From Bradyrhizobium canariense (GTDB taxonomy: Bacteria; Pseudomonadota; Alphaproteobacteria; Rhizobiales; Xanthobacteraceae), in contig NZ_LT629750.1 of the NCBI RefSeq assembly GCF_900105125.1, forward strand, positions 6,909,001 through 6,973,000: a DNA stretch of 64,000 nt. Direction: 5' to 3'. A program made the position numbers and the translations under genes. This document shows, piece after piece, positions 61,175-64,000 of this stretch. The notes under the pieces are model-generated. The model did no database searches and was not told where the DNA came from. It saw nothing but the letters and a program-made list of their open reading frames with translations. Positions within the stretch are counted from its first letter, which is position 1, and every line of letters begins with the position of its first letter.

Positions 61175-62833
61175 ATGAGCACCGAAGAACTACCGCCGCG
61201 TGAGTCCATGGAATTCGACGTCGTGATTGTCGGCGCCGGGCCGTCCGGCCTGTCGGCTGCGATCCGGCTGAAGCAGCTCAATGCCGATCTCAGTATCGTC
61301 GTGGTGGAAAAAGGGTCGGAAGTCGGCGCCCACATTCTGTCCGGCGCGGTGATCGACCCGGTGGCGCTCGACAGACTGATTCCGGACTGGCGCGAGGACG
61401 CCGACTGTCCGCTGAAAACCCAGGTCAAGGATGACCGGTTCTACTGGATGACGGCGGGCGGCGCGATCCGGCTGCCGAACTTCATGATGCCGCCGCTGAT
61501 GAACAACCATCATTGCTATATCGGCTCGCTCGGCAATGTGTGCCGCTGGCTGGCGCCGAAAGCCGAAGCGCTCGGCGTCGAGATTTATCCGGGCTTTGCC
61601 GCGACCGAGGTGCTGTACGATGAAAAGGGCGCGGTGCGCGGCATTGCCACCGGCGACATGGGCATCGCCAAGGATGGCTCCCACAAGGACTCGTTCACGC
61701 GCGGAATGGAATTGCTCGGCAAATACACGCTGTTCGCCGAAGGCGCGCGCGGCAGCCTGACCAAGCAGCTGATCGCGAAGTTCGCTCTCGATGCCAAAAG
61801 CGAGCCGCCGAAGTTCGGCATCGGGCTGAAGGAGGTCTGGCAGATCGATCCCGCCAAGCACCAGAAGGGCCTGATCCAGCATTCATTCGGCTGGCCGCTG
61901 AACAACTCGACCGGCGGCGGCTCGTTCCTGTATCACTACGACGACAATCTGGTGGCGGTCGGTTTCGTCGTGCATCTCAACTACGATGATCCGTATCTGT
62001 CGCCGTTCGATGAATTCCAGCGCTTCAAGACCCATCCATCGATCCGCACGGTGTTCGAAGGCGGTAAGCGGCTCGCCTATGGCGCACGCGCCATCACCGA
62101 AGGCGGGTATCAGTCGGTGCCGCGGCTGAGCTTTGCCGGCGGCGCGCTGATCGGTTGCGCCGCGGGTTTTGTCAATGTGCCGCGCATCAAGGGCGTGCAT
62201 AACGCGATCGGCAGCGGCATGTTGGCGGCTGAACAGGTCGCGGTCGCGCTCGGTGCCGGCCGCGCCAATGATGAGCTTGCCGAATACGAGAATGCGTGGC
62301 GCGATTCTGCTGTCGGCAAGGATCTGTACCGGGTCCGCAACGTCAAGCCGCTGTGGTCGAAGTTCGGCACCTTGATCGGCGTCGCGCTCGGCGGCATCGA
62401 CATGTGGTGCAACACGCTGGGCTTCTCGCTGTTCGGGACGCAGTCGCATGCCAAGCCCGATCGCAAGACGCTGGATCCCGCGAAGGCGCATGCGGCGATC
62501 GCGCCGCCAAAGCCGGACGGCAAGCTCACCTTCGACCGGCTGTCGTCGGTTTTCCTGTCCAATACCAACCATGAAGAGGACCAGCCGGTTCATCTGAAGG
62601 TCGCCGACATGAACCTGCAGAAGACATCCGAACATGATGTCTATGCCGGGCCGTCCAATCGCTATTGCCCGGCGGGCGTTTATGAATGGGTCGAGGAGGC
62701 TTCAGGGCCCCGTTACGTCATCAACGCCCAGAACTGCGTCCATTGCAAAACCTGCGACGTCAAGGATCCGAACGGCAATATCACCTGGGTTCCCCCGGAG
62801 GGCGGCGGCGGGCCGAATTACGAGGCGATGTGA
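61175..62833 (+). CDS. Electron transfer flavoprotein-ubiquinone oxidoreductase
   Basis: A 552-residue inner-membrane-associated protein that passes electrons from ETF (fatty acid and amino acid oxidation) to ubiquinone. FDVVIVGAGPSGLSAAIRLKQLN binds FAD (GxGxxG) at the N-terminus. GGALIGCAAGFVNVPRIKGVHNAIGSGMLAA is the second FAD/ubiquinone region. At the C-end CPAGVYEW and NAQNCVHCKTCDVKDP carry the four Cys of a [4Fe-4S] cluster. The ATG at 61175 is used. ETF subunits are elsewhere. A hairpin follows the stop. Confidence 0.97.
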   Translation: MSTEELPPRESMEFDVVIVGAGPSGLSAAIRLKQLNADLSIVVVEKGSEVGAHILSGAVIDPVALDRLIPDWREDADCPLKTQVKDDRFYWMTAGGAIRLPNFMMPPLMNNHHCYIGSLGNVCRWLAPKAEALGVEIYPGFAATEVLYDEKGAVRGIATGDMGIAKDGSHKDSFTRGMELLGKYTLFAEGARGSLTKQLIAKFALDAKSEPPKFGIGLKEVWQIDPAKHQKGLIQHSFGWPLNNSTGGGSFLYHYDDNLVAVGFVVHLNYDDPYLSPFDEFQRFKTHPSIRTVFEGGKRLAYGARAITEGGYQSVPRLSFAGGALIGCAAGFVNVPRIKGVHNAIGSGMLAAEQVAVALGAGRANDELAEYENAWRDSAVGKDLYRVRNVKPLWSKFGTLIGVALGGIDMWCNTLGFSLFGTQSHAKPDRKTLDPAKAHAAIAPPKPDGKLTFDRLSSVFLSNTNHEEDQPVHLKVADMNLQKTSEHDVYAGPSNRYCPAGVYEWVEEASGPRYVINAQNCVHCKTCDVKDPNGNITWVPPEGGGGPNYEAM

Positions 62834-62848
62834 CCACGATTGCGTGAG

Positions 62849-62872
62849 GCTGCGCCCAAGGGCGCGGCTTTC
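62849..62872 (+). terminator. Terminator hairpin after ETF-QO
   Basis: GCTGCGCCC (62849-62857) pairs with GGGCGCGGC (62860-62868), with one T-G pair, followed by TTTC. It lies 16 bases after the stop. The T-run is short, so efficiency is uncertain. Confidence 0.55.
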
Positions 62873-63097
62873 GGTCACGATACCGCCACACTGCAAGCGT
62901 TTTGAGGCGAAGCTGGCTTAAATCGGCGGTCATCGGGCCTTTCTGCCGATCGATTGGCCACCGGTATCCTTGACCCGTATCCTTGCGGTTAAACGCCAAA
63001 CGCGGCATTGTCTCAGGGCTTGATGCCGACGATAGGGTTCGCATTCGAGATTGCCCGTAACATCCTGCAACGAAATCCTGGAGCTAGGCGAACCGTG

Positions 63098-64000
63098 ATG
63101 TTTTCCATTCGTTTCAACCGCTGGACGATTGCTGCACTCTCCTTCGCCGTGTTCGCGCTGCCCGGATCGCTTTCGGCGCAGACCCCGGATCATCCCTCCG
63201 ACAACTCGGCGCAATTCCCCACCAGCCACGATTTGAAAGCGCTGACGATGTCGGGCAGCTATCTGGCCGCCCGTCATGCCAGCGTGGAACGGGACGCCAG
63301 TTCCGCGGCCGCGTTCTATCGTTCGGCGCTTCGGACCGATCCGAAGAACAATGAATTGCTGGATCGCGCGTTCATCTCGTCGGTCGCCGATGGCGATATC
63401 GACGAGGCCGTGAAGCTCGCCGACCGTATTCTGACCATCGACAAATCCAATCGCGTTGCCCGTCTTGTGGTCGGCGTGCGCGATCTGAAGCTGAAGAAAT
63501 ACGCCAGCGCGCAGCTCAACATCAATCAGTCGATTCGCGGGCCGATCACGGATCTGGTCGCGACGCTGCTGTCGGGCTGGGCCGCCTATGGCGCCGGCGA
63601 TACCAAGCAGGCGGTCGCCAATATCGACAAGCTGACCGGACCGGAATGGTATCCGCTGTTCAAAGACCTGCACTCCGCCATGATCCTGGAGCTCGCGGGC
63701 AAGGAAAAGGATGCCGGCGTGCGGCTTGAGCGGGCCTACAAGCTTGACGATTCCATGCTGCGCGTGGCCGACGACTATGCGCGCTGGCTATCGCGCAACA
63801 AGGACGAGCCGGCGGCGAACGCGATCTATGAAGCCTTCGAGAAGAAGGTTCCGCGCCACCCGCTGGTGCTGGAAGGCCTGCGCGAGACCAAGGCCGGCAA
63901 GAAATTGCCGCCGCTGGTCGACTCGCCGCAGACCGGCGCCGCCGAGGCGCTGTATGGCATCGGCGCGACGCTGACGCGCCGTGGCGGCGAAGACCTGGCG
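63098..64000 (+). CDS. Exported TPR-repeat protein (3' end missing)
   Basis: 301 residues are visible; the gene leaves the window. A signal peptide (RWTIAALSFAVFALPGSLSAQ, cleavage near residue 28) precedes tetratricopeptide-like helices: SSAAAFYRSALRTDPKNNELLDRAFISSVADGDIDEAVKLADRILTIDKSNRVARLVVGVRDLKLKKYASAQ. Its location is periplasmic or lipid-free outer membrane, as a scaffold. The ATG at 63098 (MFSIRFNRW) follows a GAGCTAGG stretch. The family-specific function is not visible in this part. Confidence 0.85.
   Translation, partial: MFSIRFNRWTIAALSFAVFALPGSLSAQTPDHPSDNSAQFPTSHDLKALTMSGSYLAARHASVERDASSAAAFYRSALRTDPKNNELLDRAFISSVADGDIDEAVKLADRILTIDKSNRVARLVVGVRDLKLKKYASAQLNINQSIRGPITDLVATLLSGWAAYGAGDTKQAVANIDKLTGPEWYPLFKDLHSAMILELAGKEKDAGVRLERAYKLDDSMLRVADDYARWLSRNKDEPAANAIYEAFEKKVPRHPLVLEGLRETKAGKKLPPLVDSPQTGAAEALYGIGATLTRRGGEDLA

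Overview
The window looks like chromosomal DNA of an alphaproteobacterium of the Bradyrhizobium / Rhodopseudomonas / Afipia group (Nitrobacteraceae). This rests on four things seen directly: a fused cytochrome b/c1 gene (fbcH) behind a Rieske gene, a fused trpE(G) anthranilate synthase with a Trp-codon leader, a CcrM-type methyltransferase, and dense GC-rich interspersed palindromic repeats of the kind that fill Bradyrhizobium intergenic DNA. No rRNA, tRNA, prophage, transposase or CRISPR array was recognised. Most of the window is ordinary core genome with a few accessory inserts.

Layout. 1-2.4 kb: the 5' part of a secreted HExxH protein, then a gene-poor, repeat-rich stretch holding a small HiPIP-like iron-sulfur protein. 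2.4-5.6 kb: an XRE/ScfR regulator divergent from isocitrate lyase (aceA) and a DUF4170 gene. 5.8-10.8 kb: a membrane protein, a metallophosphoesterase, a Nudix hydrolase, an AT-richer pair (multi-TM protein plus GT2 glycosyltransferase) and a GNAT. 10.8-13.8 kb: a TonB-dependent receptor and a His/Cys-containing DUF2946 protein behind a near-perfect Zur box, read as zinc acquisition. 13.9-20.7 kb: a tight MoxR / DUF58 / BatA-DUF4159 / membrane-protein operon. 21-24.6 kb: DUF1285, CoA-type Nudix, DUF6111, CCA-adding enzyme and TauE/SafE, mostly overlapping.

24.6-27 kb: trmL-queE-queD-hemF on the minus strand. 27.2-29.9 kb: petA-fbcH, the bc1 complex. 30-35 kb: a dienelactone hydrolase, an extradiol-dioxygenase-like VOC protein, the trp attenuator with trpE(G), and apt. 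35-39.7 kb: two paralogous ParA-like ATPases (one with an altered Walker A motif), an M48 protease with LemA, and an Rsm22-type methyltransferase. 39.8-46.6 kb: smc, a DsbA-like protein, a DciA/DUF721 protein, a higBA module whose toxin carries an in-frame stop, and mutY with an internal 21-bp tandem repeat. 46.7-51 kb: an accessory redox/detoxification group (FAD monooxygenase, two GSTs, LysR, NTF2-like). 51-64 kb: ccrM, a zinc metallopeptidase, moaB, a MarR-GNAT fusion, a small glycosyltransferase, an SOS-box-controlled radical SAM protein, a VOC protein, rnhB, a GT39-like protein, a uracil-DNA glycosylase, ETF-QO and the start of a TPR protein.

The most informative regulatory signals are the Zur palindrome (13750-13766), a GTTC-N7-GTTC LexA box (55929-55943), the apparently leaderless trpL attenuator (32070-32183), paired GACTC sites touching the ccrM start, and palindromes at the ScfR/aceA and MarR-GNAT promoters. 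No single multi-gene defence or biosynthetic novelty stands out. The best candidates for something undescribed are the twin ParA-like ATPases, the Zur-linked DUF2946/receptor pair and the QueD homologue lacking its catalytic cysteine.
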